A DNA stretch of 64,000 nucleotides from Hyphomicrobium sp. GTDB lineage: Bacteria; Pseudomonadota; Alphaproteobacteria; Rhizobiales; Hyphomicrobiaceae. Under the pieces are notes generated by a model. It saw nothing but the letters and a program-made list of their open reading frames with translations, had not been told where the DNA came from and searched no databases. The stretch covers positions 124,001 through 188,000 of the forward strand of contig NZ_WBUE01000002.1 in assembly GCF_009026145.1 (NCBI RefSeq), given 5' to 3'. The position numbers were made by a program, and so were the translations under genes. This document shows, piece by piece, positions 14,882 to 23,177 of this stretch. The first letter of the stretch is position 1; every line of letters starts with the position of its first letter.

Positions 14882-17404
14882 ATGGCGACGGACAAGTCCT
14901 CGAAGCAGACGGAAACGACTGCGCCAGAGCCATGCAGTCCGCCGGCAGCCGAAGCATGCTGCGATCAGGCCCTCATGAAGCTCGCCACCTATGAGCGTCT
15001 TCGCATTGCGGAGAAAGCCGCGGTCTATCGTCGTCACGATGCCCAATTTGCCGATTGGGCATGCGGAAGTTCGATCGTTGAGCACAGCGATCTTACGCAG
15101 GTGCGCGTCTACGAATTGGCCGAGCTGCTCGCCAAGCGGGGTACGGTCCCGACGGCGGGTTGGGTCTTTGAGAAGCTGATTGCGGCGGACCGCTTGACCA
15201 GCGCAGCGATGTGGCTTGTGGTCCATATGACATACGCAAAACGGGTCCGTCTTAGCGGTCAGGCGCTCGAAGCGGCCGACTTCAAGACGACGCCCGAGGG
15301 GCACACCGGCGGCTCCCTGAATATGGTGCCGGCATATGTTGGATACCTGACGGCCAATCTCGTTTCCGCAATGACTCGATCGTGGATCATGGGCCAGGGA
15401 CACTGCGTGGCTGCGATCGAGGCGGTCAATACGCTGGTCGGAAACCTTTCGCCAGAGCAGAGGGAGCGATACTCGTTCAGCGAGGCAGGACTAAGCCAGC
15501 TTGTGGCGGACTTCTACTCTTACGCCATACGCCCGGACGGCTCTCCGGCGGCGCCGATCGGAAGCCATGTCAACGCGCATACAGCCGGCGGACTTTTCGA
15601 AGGCGGTTACCTCGGTTTTGCCGAGCTCGAATATGTCCATATGCCGCTCCCTGGAGAGAGCCTCGTCGCCTTTCTGAGCGACGGAGCATTTGAAGAGCAG
15701 CGCGGAAGCGATTGGTCGCCGCGATGGTGGCGCGCGCACGATAGCGGCCCAGTGATGCCGATCATGATCTTGAATGGACGCCGCATCGAGCAACGATCCG
15801 CGGTCACGCAGGACGGCGGAGCCGATTGGCTTCGCACTCATTTGCGCCAAAGCGGCTTTGATCCGATCGATATCGACGGCCGCGATGCTGCAGCATTCAC
15901 GTGGGCCATTCTCGAAATGGAAAGCAGACTTACTACCAGCTCCGAGGCCATCAGATCCGGTACTCTGCGCTATCCCGTACCACTACCGTATGCCATTGCG
16001 CACACGATCAAAGGCTACGGCTTTCCGGGAGCCGGCTCCATTCAGGCGCACAACCTCCCCCTCGACGGGAATCCGTCAACTGACGCAGCAGCCAGACGTT
16101 CCTTCAACGACGGTGCAAAACGCCTTTGGGTCGCACCGGAGGCTGTGCGCGAGGCGGTCGAAGCCTTCAGCATCCATGCAGCACAGAAGCGCCACAAGGA
16201 GGCAGATCACAGGCTTGCTACGCGCTCCGTAGCGATTCCGAGTCTGCCGGAGCCTGCTTGGCGAAGTCCCGGGGAGACCACTTTTTCGCCCATGGGTGCA
16301 ATCGATGCTTATTTCGTCGATCTCGTGCGCGCCAATCCCGGCTTGCGGCCGCGCGTCGCCAATCCAGATGAGTTGCAGAGCAACCACATGGGAGAGACGC
16401 TGAAGGTGCTAAAGCATCGGGTCAACCGGCCGGAACCGGGAGTGCCAGAGGCGATCGACGGTTCCGTCATTACCGCGCTCAACGAGGAGGCCGTGATTGG
16501 GGCTGTGCTCGGGAACAAGGGAGGAATCAACCTGGCGGTGACCTACGAAGCCTTCGCCGTGAAGATGCTCGGCGCGCTCCGCCAGGAAATGATCTTCGCG
16601 CGCGACCGCCGTGAGGTGGGGCGGCCGTCCGGTTGGATCAGCGTCCCTGTGATCGTCACCTCGCACACGTGGGAGAATGGCAAGAACGAGCTATCACACC
16701 AGGATCCGACGTTTGCTGAGGCGCTCCTCGGTGAAATGTCGGATGTTTCGCGCATTCTCTTTCCAGCCGACGCTAACACTGCAGTCGAGGCGCTCCGAAG
16801 CGTCTATACGCGGACTGGCCAGATTGCCTGCCTTGTCGTTCCCAAGCGTCCCGTCGCCGATGTCTTTGATGCAGAAGATTCGCGGATGCTCGTGTCGCGA
16901 GGCGGTGCGATCGTCGCGGGTGATGTGTCAGAATCCGCAATGCAACTGGTCGCGATTGGCGCCTATCAGCTCCGAGAAGCATTGCGCGCCCGTCAGCGCT
17001 TGGAATCACGCGGCTGTCGCGCGTGCGTGGCTTATCTTTTCGAGCCGGGGCGATTTCGTGAACCGCGTGACGCAATGGAGGAACAGGTTGTTGCGCGAGA
17101 TGAGGAGCTTCGTTCGCTGTTCCCGGCAGTGCTCCCCCGAATTTTTATAACGCATACGCGACCGGAGCCAATGATCGGCGTTTTGCGACGGCTGGAAGCC
17201 GGTCGGGTGCCCAGTCGATTTGCAGGATTCAGGAACCGGGGTGGAACGCTCGACATATTCGGAATGCTATTTGCAAACCGTTGCACGTGGGCACATTTGG
17301 TCCAAGCTTGTGCCGAGCTCCTGGGCGCCGCCCCGCAAGGGATGCTCGAGCCAAATGAAATTGCGGCGCTCGCAGGAAACGGAGACCCGCGAGCCATTTT
17401 TTGA
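14882..17404 (+). CDS. Phosphoketolase-family TPP enzyme
   Basis: An 840-residue divergent relative of xylulose-5-phosphate/fructose-6-phosphate phosphoketolase. The N-terminal domain shows GHTGGSLNMVPAYVGYLTANL, GQGHCVAA, SHVNAHTAGGLFEGG and a TPP/Mg segment LSDGAFEEQ...PIMILNGRRI. The middle domain has TSHTWENGKNELSHQDP, close to the canonical SHQDPG loop. Some annotations call this subgroup xylulose-5-phosphate 3-epimerase, so the exact reaction is not certain. If it is a phosphoketolase it would yield acetyl phosphate and glyceraldehyde 3-phosphate from pentose phosphate, feeding AckA and Ptb in the leftward operon. GGAGAG precedes ATG 14882. Confidence 0.83.
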   Translation: MATDKSSKQTETTAPEPCSPPAAEACCDQALMKLATYERLRIAEKAAVYRRHDAQFADWACGSSIVEHSDLTQVRVYELAELLAKRGTVPTAGWVFEKLIAADRLTSAAMWLVVHMTYAKRVRLSGQALEAADFKTTPEGHTGGSLNMVPAYVGYLTANLVSAMTRSWIMGQGHCVAAIEAVNTLVGNLSPEQRERYSFSEAGLSQLVADFYSYAIRPDGSPAAPIGSHVNAHTAGGLFEGGYLGFAELEYVHMPLPGESLVAFLSDGAFEEQRGSDWSPRWWRAHDSGPVMPIMILNGRRIEQRSAVTQDGGADWLRTHLRQSGFDPIDIDGRDAAAFTWAILEMESRLTTSSEAIRSGTLRYPVPLPYAIAHTIKGYGFPGAGSIQAHNLPLDGNPSTDAAARRSFNDGAKRLWVAPEAVREAVEAFSIHAAQKRHKEADHRLATRSVAIPSLPEPAWRSPGETTFSPMGAIDAYFVDLVRANPGLRPRVANPDELQSNHMGETLKVLKHRVNRPEPGVPEAIDGSVITALNEEAVIGAVLGNKGGINLAVTYEAFAVKMLGALRQEMIFARDRREVGRPSGWISVPVIVTSHTWENGKNELSHQDPTFAEALLGEMSDVSRILFPADANTAVEALRSVYTRTGQIACLVVPKRPVADVFDAEDSRMLVSRGGAIVAGDVSESAMQLVAIGAYQLREALRARQRLESRGCRACVAYLFEPGRFREPRDAMEEQVVARDEELRSLFPAVLPRIFITHTRPEPMIGVLRRLEAGRVPSRFAGFRNRGGTLDIFGMLFANRCTWAHLVQACAELLGAAPQGMLEPNEIAALAGNGDPRAIF

Positions 17405-17442
17405 GGACTCCGTGGTGAGGATGGACGCCCAAGAGGGGCAGC

Positions 17443-18147
17443 ATGATCGCAGATGAATACGTCTGGCTAGCGTGGTCAATCGGGCTCCTCATCCCATGGC
17501 TTGCTGTGTATGTGGCGTTTCCGCGCCAGCGCAAGGTCATGCTGTGGACCAGTCTGCTCACGATGCCATTCGGGTTGACCGAGCCGCTCTTCGTCCCCGC
17601 CTACTGGAGTCCGCCGAGCCTGTTCGATCTTGCGCGGACAACAGGCTTTGATATCGAAAGCTTCATTTTCTCCTTTGGCATCGGCGGCATCGGCGCTGTC
17701 CTGTACAATCTGTGGACTGGCCGAGAGCTTGCGCCGGTGGTTGACGGGGAGCGGCTCGCCCAGCGGCACAACTTGCACGGATGGGCGCTGGCTGTCCCAT
17801 TCTTATCGTTTCCGATTCTCTACACGCTGCCTTGGAATCCGATCTATGCGGCCATCGTCGCCATGGCCTTGGGCGCCGCTGCTGCGATTTGGTGTCGGCC
17901 GGACTTGGCGCGCAAGACGTGGATCGGCGCCGCCCTCTTCGTGGCATACTACTCCGTGTTCCTCGTTGGGATCGAACTGACAGTACCCGGTTACATCGCG
18001 CGGGTGTGGAACCTCGGCGCTTTATCGGGCGTGAGCATCGGCGGCATGCCGATCGAAGAGCTCTTATTCGCCGCTGCGTTCGGCGCATACTGGTCGAGTG
18101 TGTATGAGCATTTCACGTGGCGGAGGCTGCGTGCCGACGCGGGGTAA
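17443..18147 (+). CDS. Lycopene cyclase domain-containing membrane protein
   Basis: A 234-residue polytopic protein with six or seven transmembrane helices. The conserved C-terminal motif GGMPIEELLFAAAFGAYWSSVYEH resembles the PxEE-x-L-F region of CrtY(c/d)-type lycopene cyclase domains. Classic CrtYc and CrtYd are about 110-120 aa each, so this has the length of a fused pair. No other carotenoid genes are in the window, so the substrate is open. It lies 38 bases after the phosphoketolase-family gene. A partial second copy of its C-terminal 60 residues is found at 21051-21314. Confidence 0.75.
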   Translation: MIADEYVWLAWSIGLLIPWLAVYVAFPRQRKVMLWTSLLTMPFGLTEPLFVPAYWSPPSLFDLARTTGFDIESFIFSFGIGGIGAVLYNLWTGRELAPVVDGERLAQRHNLHGWALAVPFLSFPILYTLPWNPIYAAIVAMALGAAAAIWCRPDLARKTWIGAALFVAYYSVFLVGIELTVPGYIARVWNLGALSGVSIGGMPIEELLFAAAFGAYWSSVYEHFTWRRLRADAG

Positions 18148-18551
18148 AGAGAAGCCCCGGGGCCACCGTCTCGGCGTCGCGAGGGCAATCGCTCACGGTC
18201 CGCCCAATCGCGAAAGAGCGGTCGTCGCAGTGCCGAGGCCGTCGGCGCATGACAATGGTAGACGCGACAAACTCGCGGTAGCCACAGCCACGTGCGCGCC
18301 AGTTACAGACCGTTACCAATTTCCGCGGCTCTCCGTCCTGGGACGCGCTGGATTCCCTCTCCATGTAACACGGCCGGGCCACGACGCATCGAAGGAGGAC
18401 GGCACGTTCTTGTCGTCGAGCGGCGGCCCGCAGTCTCGTCACGTGGTTGCTGCGCATGAACAGTTTCCGCGCAAGACAGAGCCTCGCTCCCATGCTGACG
18501 CTCCCCGCGGCAGGCGGCCTTGAATTGAGGAAACGGATGGAGGATCACACC
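18148..18551. other. Intergenic region with GTAAC box
   Basis: About 400 bases without a convincing gene. The only clear element is the GTAAC direct repeat at 18302-18316. It separates the lycopene-cyclase-domain gene from the His-rich exported gene. Confidence 0.5.
18302..18316 (-). promoter_or_regulatory. GTAAC-N5-GTAAC direct repeat (site 2)
   Basis: On the minus strand: GTAAC-GGTCT-GTAAC, exact, 10-bp period. It lies 236 bases upstream of the His-rich exported gene at 18552, its most likely target. Confidence 0.58.
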
Positions 18552-18863
18552 ATGAAACGGCTGATAACGCTGGCATTCGTTGCCGCGACATTCGCGTCGA
18601 TTACTGGTGCTGCGCAAGCGGCGCCGGTAATGGGCGTGTCAGATGCACTCAGAGCTATATCGAGCACATCAGCCAGCGGCCAGGTCGAGCAGGTCAGGCA
18701 TCGTCGTCATCGCCACGGCCATGTCTACCTTTACATCGGTCACCGTCATCACGGATGGCGACATCACCGCCATCATTACCGTCACCACGGGCACCATGGT
18801 CATGGCCATGGTCACGGCCATGGTCACGGTCATGGCCACGGTCATGGCCACGGGCATCACTGA
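18552..18863 (+). CDS. Exported His-rich (Gly-His repeat) protein
   Basis: A 103-residue protein. The signal peptide (MKRLITLAFVAATFASITGAAQA) is followed by a short linker and then an extremely His-rich mature region: RHRRHRHGHVYLYIGHRHHGWRHH and a C-terminal run of Gly-His dipeptides. It starts at ATG 18552 with GGAGG 8 bases upstream. Such tracts bind Ni(II), Cu(II) or Zn(II); a periplasmic metal sponge is inferred. It shares its tail type with the protein at 20691-20960, although the signal peptides differ. A GTAAC box lies upstream. Confidence 0.75.
   Translation: MKRLITLAFVAATFASITGAAQAAPVMGVSDALRAISSTSASGQVEQVRHRRHRHGHVYLYIGHRHHGWRHHRHHYRHHGHHGHGHGHGHGHGHGHGHGHGHH
18795..18858 (+). 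repeat. CATGGYCAYGG-type tandem repeat coding Gly-His
   Basis: Degenerate 6- and 12-base units built from GGTCAT / GGCCAT / GGTCAC encode the Gly-His tail of the exported protein. Variation is mostly at third positions, so the repeat peptide is preserved. Confidence 0.75.
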
Positions 18864-19341
18864 GTGCCGGGTCGGCGGACCGAACTGAGCGACACGCTGA
18901 CGGCAGCGCACTGATGACGCGCAAGCTTTTGTTATCGAGCGTTGGCGGAGCCGCTCGCCTTCGGGCTGTTGATCGCCGTGGTCGAGTGGCTTGGCTAAAG
19001 CCCGTAGCAAAATAGCCCGTCGATATCCCTCCGCGGGCTATTGCGAGTAGTACACTGAAGACGTTACCGGCCTTGCACACCCCGCCTCCACGGAGAGGCG
19101 CGACGCAACCGTCCTTGGTTACGGCGGGTCTCTGACCTAGCCTGCCCGTGGGCGGCCGCGGTTTCCGCCGCGGCACCTCGCCGGCAAATATTTTCTGAGT
19201 GTGGCTGAACCCGCCACTGAACGAAGTGTTCGTCCGTTTGGGGCTGCTACGGAGTTCTGCAACTGAAGCTGCCACTTGCTAACATCCTGTCTTTAGATCC
19301 GGTTGACGAGTCCACCGAGCGCGCGAGCAAGGAAGCGTCAG
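18864..19341. other. Gene-poor region
   Basis: About 480 bases with no supported gene. A stretch near 18945-18997 can be read as AEPLAFGLLIAVVEWLG before a stop, like the tail of a small membrane protein, but it has no start in frame and may be a remnant. Confidence 0.4.
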
Positions 19342-19590
19342 TCAAATCCGATCGGCCTTCGCGGCCATCTTGGGAACAAGACGCACCCGATAGCTCGCAT
19401 TTCCACATCTAAGAAGCCAAACGCTTTCATTCAGCCTCGAGCGCTGCAAGTCCCGTTCGGCGCTGATGACCTTGTCACAGGAAAGCCCTTGTTTGCGTAT
19501 TTGGGCCGCAATGATTTCCTTCTCCTCGGCGGCGCGCGCCTGAGAAAAGTCTCCTAGGCCGAGTTCAGGACTGCCGAGGTGGGCATGACG
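19342..19590 (-). pseudogene. Remnant of a small conserved exported protein
   Basis: Read leftward, one frame gives AAEEKEIIAAQIRKQGLSCD, then KVISAERDLQRSRLNES and VWLLRCGNASYRVRLVPKMA, ending at a stop at 19344-19342. This resembles a short secreted protein common in Rhizobiales, with two Cys bracketing the domain. Upstream the frame stays open into unrelated basic sequence but contains no ATG, GTG or TTG before an in-frame stop, and the expected signal peptide is missing. It is therefore taken as a 5'-damaged copy. A non-standard start cannot be fully excluded. Confidence 0.5.
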
Positions 19591-19682
19591 ACTGTAACGA
19601 AGCCGGCAGAGAGCGTTGGAAGGCCAACGATTCTTTTCTGGGTAGAGTTTCCCTGGGCGGCCACCAAACCAACGTCGCTACG

Positions 19683-20009
19683 CTATTTCCGCGCCTGGCA
19701 GAGCAGATGCGGCTCGTGGCGACAGGCGTCATGATCTGGGACCACGCGGCTGTGCTCGTAACCCTTCTCATGGGCATCGTGGTGGCAGTGGTCTGCGCTT
19801 GAAACACAGCCCACACCAACCCAATGGACGTGGTGGTCCCCGGCATTTTGCCGGCCATTGTCGTCGCCCGCATGTTCGGCGATCTGCAAGTGTGCATGAG
19901 GCACCGGCGATGGTGCGATTGACTTGGTGGGCCCGACATCGTGGTGCGCAAGGGCAGAACCACCTAGGAACAAAAGAGCGATGACAGTCGAGGGGAAAAT
20001 GTGGCGCAT
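19683..20009 (-). CDS. Exported His-rich hypothetical protein
   Basis: A 108-residue protein with a signal peptide (MRHIFPSTVIALLFLGGSALAHH) and a His-rich mature part containing HAHLQIAEHAGDD, GDHHVHW, DHCHHDAHEKGYEHS and three Cys, two in the C-terminal half. AGGAG stands 8 bases before ATG 20009. No family was recognised. The composition suggests extracytoplasmic metal binding, like its neighbours on either side. The C-terminal end (HDACRHEPHLLCQARK) looks irregular and could reflect a frameshift. Confidence 0.6.
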   Translation of the reverse strand: MRHIFPSTVIALLFLGGSALAHHDVGPTKSIAPSPVPHAHLQIAEHAGDDNGRQNAGDHHVHWVGVGCVSSADHCHHDAHEKGYEHSRVVPDHDACRHEPHLLCQARK

Positions 20010-20690
20010 AGCAATATCTCCTTCCCTTTCAACACTTGAAGCCGGCCACGCAGCGCGATGGGCGGTCGGCTCAAGCCGAGCTGCGGTACGTCGGACGCGA
20101 CTTCATCCTGCTTGGGACGCCACAAGCCCTGCCAACCGGCCGTTCCTCTGCGCCCAATGATCATGGTGGCTGCGAGTTCACCTTCACTGCAGCATCAGCG
20201 CTGTATCGCCCTCGTGAACGACAGCTGAACGCCTTTGGAGCTCCTTTGAGCGCATAGACACGGCAGCTCTATGACCGGCCGCAAGAGCGTTCAGGTGCTT
20301 GGGGGTATCACATAAGGATCATCTTACCGCATGCGTTGCTAGGCCAGTTGCCTACGCCGTGGCCTTCCGATGCGGCGACCGCTGGTAGCCAGCCGCCTCA
20401 CAGAAAAAAGTGGATGATTCCCGACACTGCGCCCATCAGGAATCAAGACAATCAAGACATGCGCTGCGGCCATCAAGCTCACCTCAGTGGACGAGGAGGA
20501 CGCAAGGATTCAGGCACCATCACTAAACGCACGCCGGTCCAAGACGCCCAAAACGAGGCCGCGTGGTTCTGGGGAACCGCGCGGCCATTCAGTGCCGAAA
20601 AACCTAAATGAGCGTCCACTCAAGCGCGGGAGCTGATCTCGGCGCCACGGAGCAAGCAGCTTCAGGTCAGAGGGGTCCACAGGGCAGGGT
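20010..20690. other. Gene-poor region
   Basis: About 680 bases in which short open frames exist on both strands, but none has a ribosome site, signal peptide or recognisable family. I see no convincing gene, repeat or regulatory motif here. Confidence 0.45.
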
Positions 20691-20960
20691 TCAGTGGTCA
20701 TGCCCGTGACCGTGACCGTGGCCATGTCCATGACCGTGACCGTGGCCATGACCGTGACCATGTCCATGACCGTGACCGTGGCCATGTCCATGACCGTGAC
20801 CTTGACTATCTACGAGGTCGATGACGTGGCCGTGGCCGTGGCCGAGGCTATGTACAAGGTCGCTGACGACGTGCCCAGCGTCGTCTCCGGCCTGCGCGGC
20901 CGCAGCCATGGCCGTCAGCGCAAGCATGACGACGACGGTACCGGCGAGGATGGTTTTCAT
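20691..20960 (-). CDS. Exported Gly-His repeat protein
   Basis: An 89-residue protein with a signal peptide (MKTILAGTVVVMLALTAMAAAAQA), a short segment (GDDAGHVVSDLVHSLGHGHGHVIDLVDSQ) and then an almost pure tract of about eighteen Gly-His pairs. AGGAG stands 8 bases before ATG 20960. The frame is open upstream but overlaps the lycopene-cyclase remnant and lacks a ribosome site. The His-rich tract should bind divalent metals. It is the second Gly-His protein within 2.5 kb, encoded on the opposite strand. Confidence 0.75.
   Translation of the reverse strand: MKTILAGTVVVMLALTAMAAAAQAGDDAGHVVSDLVHSLGHGHGHVIDLVDSQGHGHGHGHGHGHGHGHGHGHGHGHGHGHGHGHGHDH
20698..20802 (-). repeat. GGYCAYGGWCAY-type tandem repeat coding Gly-His
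   Basis: Imperfect 6- and 18-base units (on the plus strand TGACCG, TGGCCA, TGTCCA) encode the Gly-His tract. Slippage in such a repeat would change tract length without breaking the frame when whole units are gained or lost. Confidence 0.78.
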
Positions 20961-21050
20961 GCTCTGTTCTCCTTTGTGTTCGATTGAGGGGTTGACTGGC
21001 GGACGGTATACCGGCGCGGCACGGGCGCTGTTCCCTAAGAAACAGGATCG

Positions 21051-21314
21051 GTGCCCGGAGCCATCAAACTTTCCAACCCCATGGCTAACCACACCGTGAT
21101 CTCGATCGGGATCGAATGGGTGGCAGCCGGCCACATCGCGCAGCTGTGGAACCTCGGCGCATTGTCGCGCCCGAACATCGCCGGCATGCCAATCGAAGAG
21201 ATCTTGTTCGGCGCTGCTTTTGGCGCATACTCGTCGAGCGTGTATGAGCATTTCACGTGGCGGAGACTTGCGGGCCGCATAACCGCGGTTGCCACCGCTG
21301 GCGCCGCCACTTGA
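21051..21314 (+). pseudogene. C-terminal fragment of a lycopene-cyclase-domain gene
   Basis: Encodes IEWVAAGHIAQLWNLGALS, then AGMPIEEILFGAAFGAYSSS and VYEHFTWRRL, which aligns residue by residue with the last 60 residues of the intact protein at 17443-18147 (IELTVPGYIARVWNLGALS and so on). The upstream two-thirds are missing. The fragment lies head-to-head with the Gly-His gene at 20960, so its DNA now serves as that gene's upstream region. It is a broken paralogue, diverged but still readable. Confidence 0.78.
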
Positions 21315-21400
21315 TCGTATCTCGGCTCGCAGCGAGGCACTGTCTTGCGGCGTGTGAGTGAACGGAAATTTATGACTCGAACAGTGGCCGTTGGACGACC

Positions 21401-23005
21401 ATGAAATCCTTGCTTCGGCTGCTCCGCATCACATTTGAAGTTCCCCGATTTGCGGTGGGCCGTGCGCTGGAGCGCCCGCATCTCGCTCGCTCGCAGCAGC
21501 GAGCGCCGCAGCGCCTTTGCCTCGCGCTCGCGCGGCTCGGTCCAACCTTCATCAAGTTCGGTCAGGCGCTCAGCCTCCGTCGGGATCTTCTCCCCGATGA
21601 ATACGTTGAGGCGCTGCAGTCGCTTCAGGAAAACATTGCCCCCTTTCCGGCAGGAGACGCGATCCGAGAGATCGAGCATGGGCTAGGACGGTCGATTCAG
21701 GAGCTCTTTGCACGCTTCGATCAAAAACCTCTCGCCGCCGCTTCGATCGCACAGGTGCACACTGCGGAGCTACATGATGGACGTCAGGTAATCGTCAAGG
21801 TCCGCCGGATCGGCATCAAGGCGCAGATCGATCGCGATATGCGAGCGCTTTTCATGCTGGCGCGGGCGGCCGTGACGCTCCGGCCAGGCCTGAAGCACTA
21901 CCAGCCGACGCGCATCGTCGAGGAGATCTGGAGCAACCTGAAGAAGGAGATCGACTTCCGACAAGAAGCGCGCAACATCAAGCGCTTCGTGACAGCCTTT
22001 TCCGGCTCGCCGACGATTGACATTCCCAACGTTGTCGACGATCTCATCTGCGAGACCGTCATCGTTCAGGAGCGCAGCAGCGGCCGGCGCATCGATGATC
22101 CCACCATCAAGTCGGACGGTCCGCGCCTGGCGCAGAACTTTGTCGATGCGTACCTGCATCAGATCTTCGTCCTCGGCGTCTTCCATGGGGACCCACACCC
22201 AGGGAACATCTTCATCACCGCCGAGGGAAAGATCTGCCTGCATGATTTCGGGCTTGTCGGATTTCTCGATCTGGCCACGCGCCGCAAGCTTGCTGCCTTC
22301 ACCAATGCCTTCATTCATGAGGATGCCGACTGGCTCTTGGACGCCGCGATCGATCTCGGCGTGCTGGGCGGGAAGATGAACCGTACAAATATGCGCCGCG
22401 GGCTGTCCGAGATCCTCGCCGACTACGCTGCAATCCCGCTCAAGGATTGGTCTTTGGCGGACGCGTTCCTGCGCGTCATGCGGCTGGGCCAGGCGCAGAA
22501 TGTCCTCATGCCTTACGAACTTGTGGTGCTGATGCGCGCCATGTTCAACGCCGAGCATGCGGTGCGTACGCTCGACCCGGAATTCGCACTTCTTGACAGC
22601 CTGCAAGAGAAAGGTCCCAAAGTGCTCCAGACCGCAATGGCGGAGACGGACTGGCAGAGTGCCCTCGATCGCCTGAGGCAGGATAGTCTGATCGCCGCGC
22701 ACGACCTCCCTGCGATCCTGGCTTCATGGACCCGGCGACTGAACCAAGAGGGCGAAGGTTTGGGCTTGAGCGTGCGGCTTCAAGGGCTCGACGGACTGGA
22801 GGCGCATATCGATCGCAGCAGCAACCGCGTGGCGCTCGCGCTCGTCACGCTGGGTCTATACATTGCTGGATCGCTGCTTATGCAGCACAGCATCGGCCCG
22901 CGCCTTTACGGCGAGGTGCCGGCACTCGCCGCGGTCGCCCATGGCTTGGCGCTGTGGTTCACCTTTCGGCTGGCGAGGGGAATTACCCGATCAGGAAGGC
23001 TTTGA
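21401..23005 (+). CDS. ABC1/UbiB-family atypical kinase
   Basis: A 534-residue UbiB/ADCK-type protein, a family of atypical kinases and ATPases needed for ubiquinone biosynthesis or isoprenoid lipid handling. Diagnostic motifs are LGPTFIKFGQALSLR (KxGQ motif), PLAAASIAQVHTAEL (the Ala-rich nucleotide loop), VFHGDPHPGNIF (catalytic-loop Asp) and LHDFGLVGFL (DFG-like). Two C-terminal hydrophobic segments (VALALVTLGLYIAGSLLM and ALAAVAHGLALWFTF) anchor it in the membrane. No quinone-biosynthesis genes adjoin it, so it may be an accessory paralogue. Confidence 0.87.
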   Translation: MKSLLRLLRITFEVPRFAVGRALERPHLARSQQRAPQRLCLALARLGPTFIKFGQALSLRRDLLPDEYVEALQSLQENIAPFPAGDAIREIEHGLGRSIQELFARFDQKPLAAASIAQVHTAELHDGRQVIVKVRRIGIKAQIDRDMRALFMLARAAVTLRPGLKHYQPTRIVEEIWSNLKKEIDFRQEARNIKRFVTAFSGSPTIDIPNVVDDLICETVIVQERSSGRRIDDPTIKSDGPRLAQNFVDAYLHQIFVLGVFHGDPHPGNIFITAEGKICLHDFGLVGFLDLATRRKLAAFTNAFIHEDADWLLDAAIDLGVLGGKMNRTNMRRGLSEILADYAAIPLKDWSLADAFLRVMRLGQAQNVLMPYELVVLMRAMFNAEHAVRTLDPEFALLDSLQEKGPKVLQTAMAETDWQSALDRLRQDSLIAAHDLPAILASWTRRLNQEGEGLGLSVRLQGLDGLEAHIDRSSNRVALALVTLGLYIAGSLLMQHSIGPRLYGEVPALAAVAHGLALWFTFRLARGITRSGRL

Positions 23006-23177
23006 TGGCGCTCGAGAAGTGATTGCCTTGCCGCGGAGTGCTAAGCGCAGCAAGCGCCTCACCAGTTGGAGACGATGGCACATATTGCGATCGCACTAGG
23101 GGGTGCATCTATTGGTCGGGCTGGCATGCTCCATTAAGATGCGCGGTTGAAGCCAAGAGCAGATAGGGGATGCTGTC

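Noticed and set aside
18945..18997. Possible tiny membrane protein ending VVEWLG
   Set aside because: No start codon in that frame and the nearby ATG is in another frame. At most a relic.
19303..19557. Plus-strand open frame of 84 codons
   Set aside because: The minus strand of the same DNA encodes a recognisable conserved protein fragment (19342-19590), so this frame is a shadow.
20336..20611. Plus-strand open frame of 91 codons
   Set aside because: No ribosome site, no signal peptide, no recognisable motif; amino-acid composition is random-like.
20698..20802. Regular short repeats as a CRISPR array
   Set aside because: Units are 6-18 bases, contiguous, without spacers, and encode a Gly-His tract.
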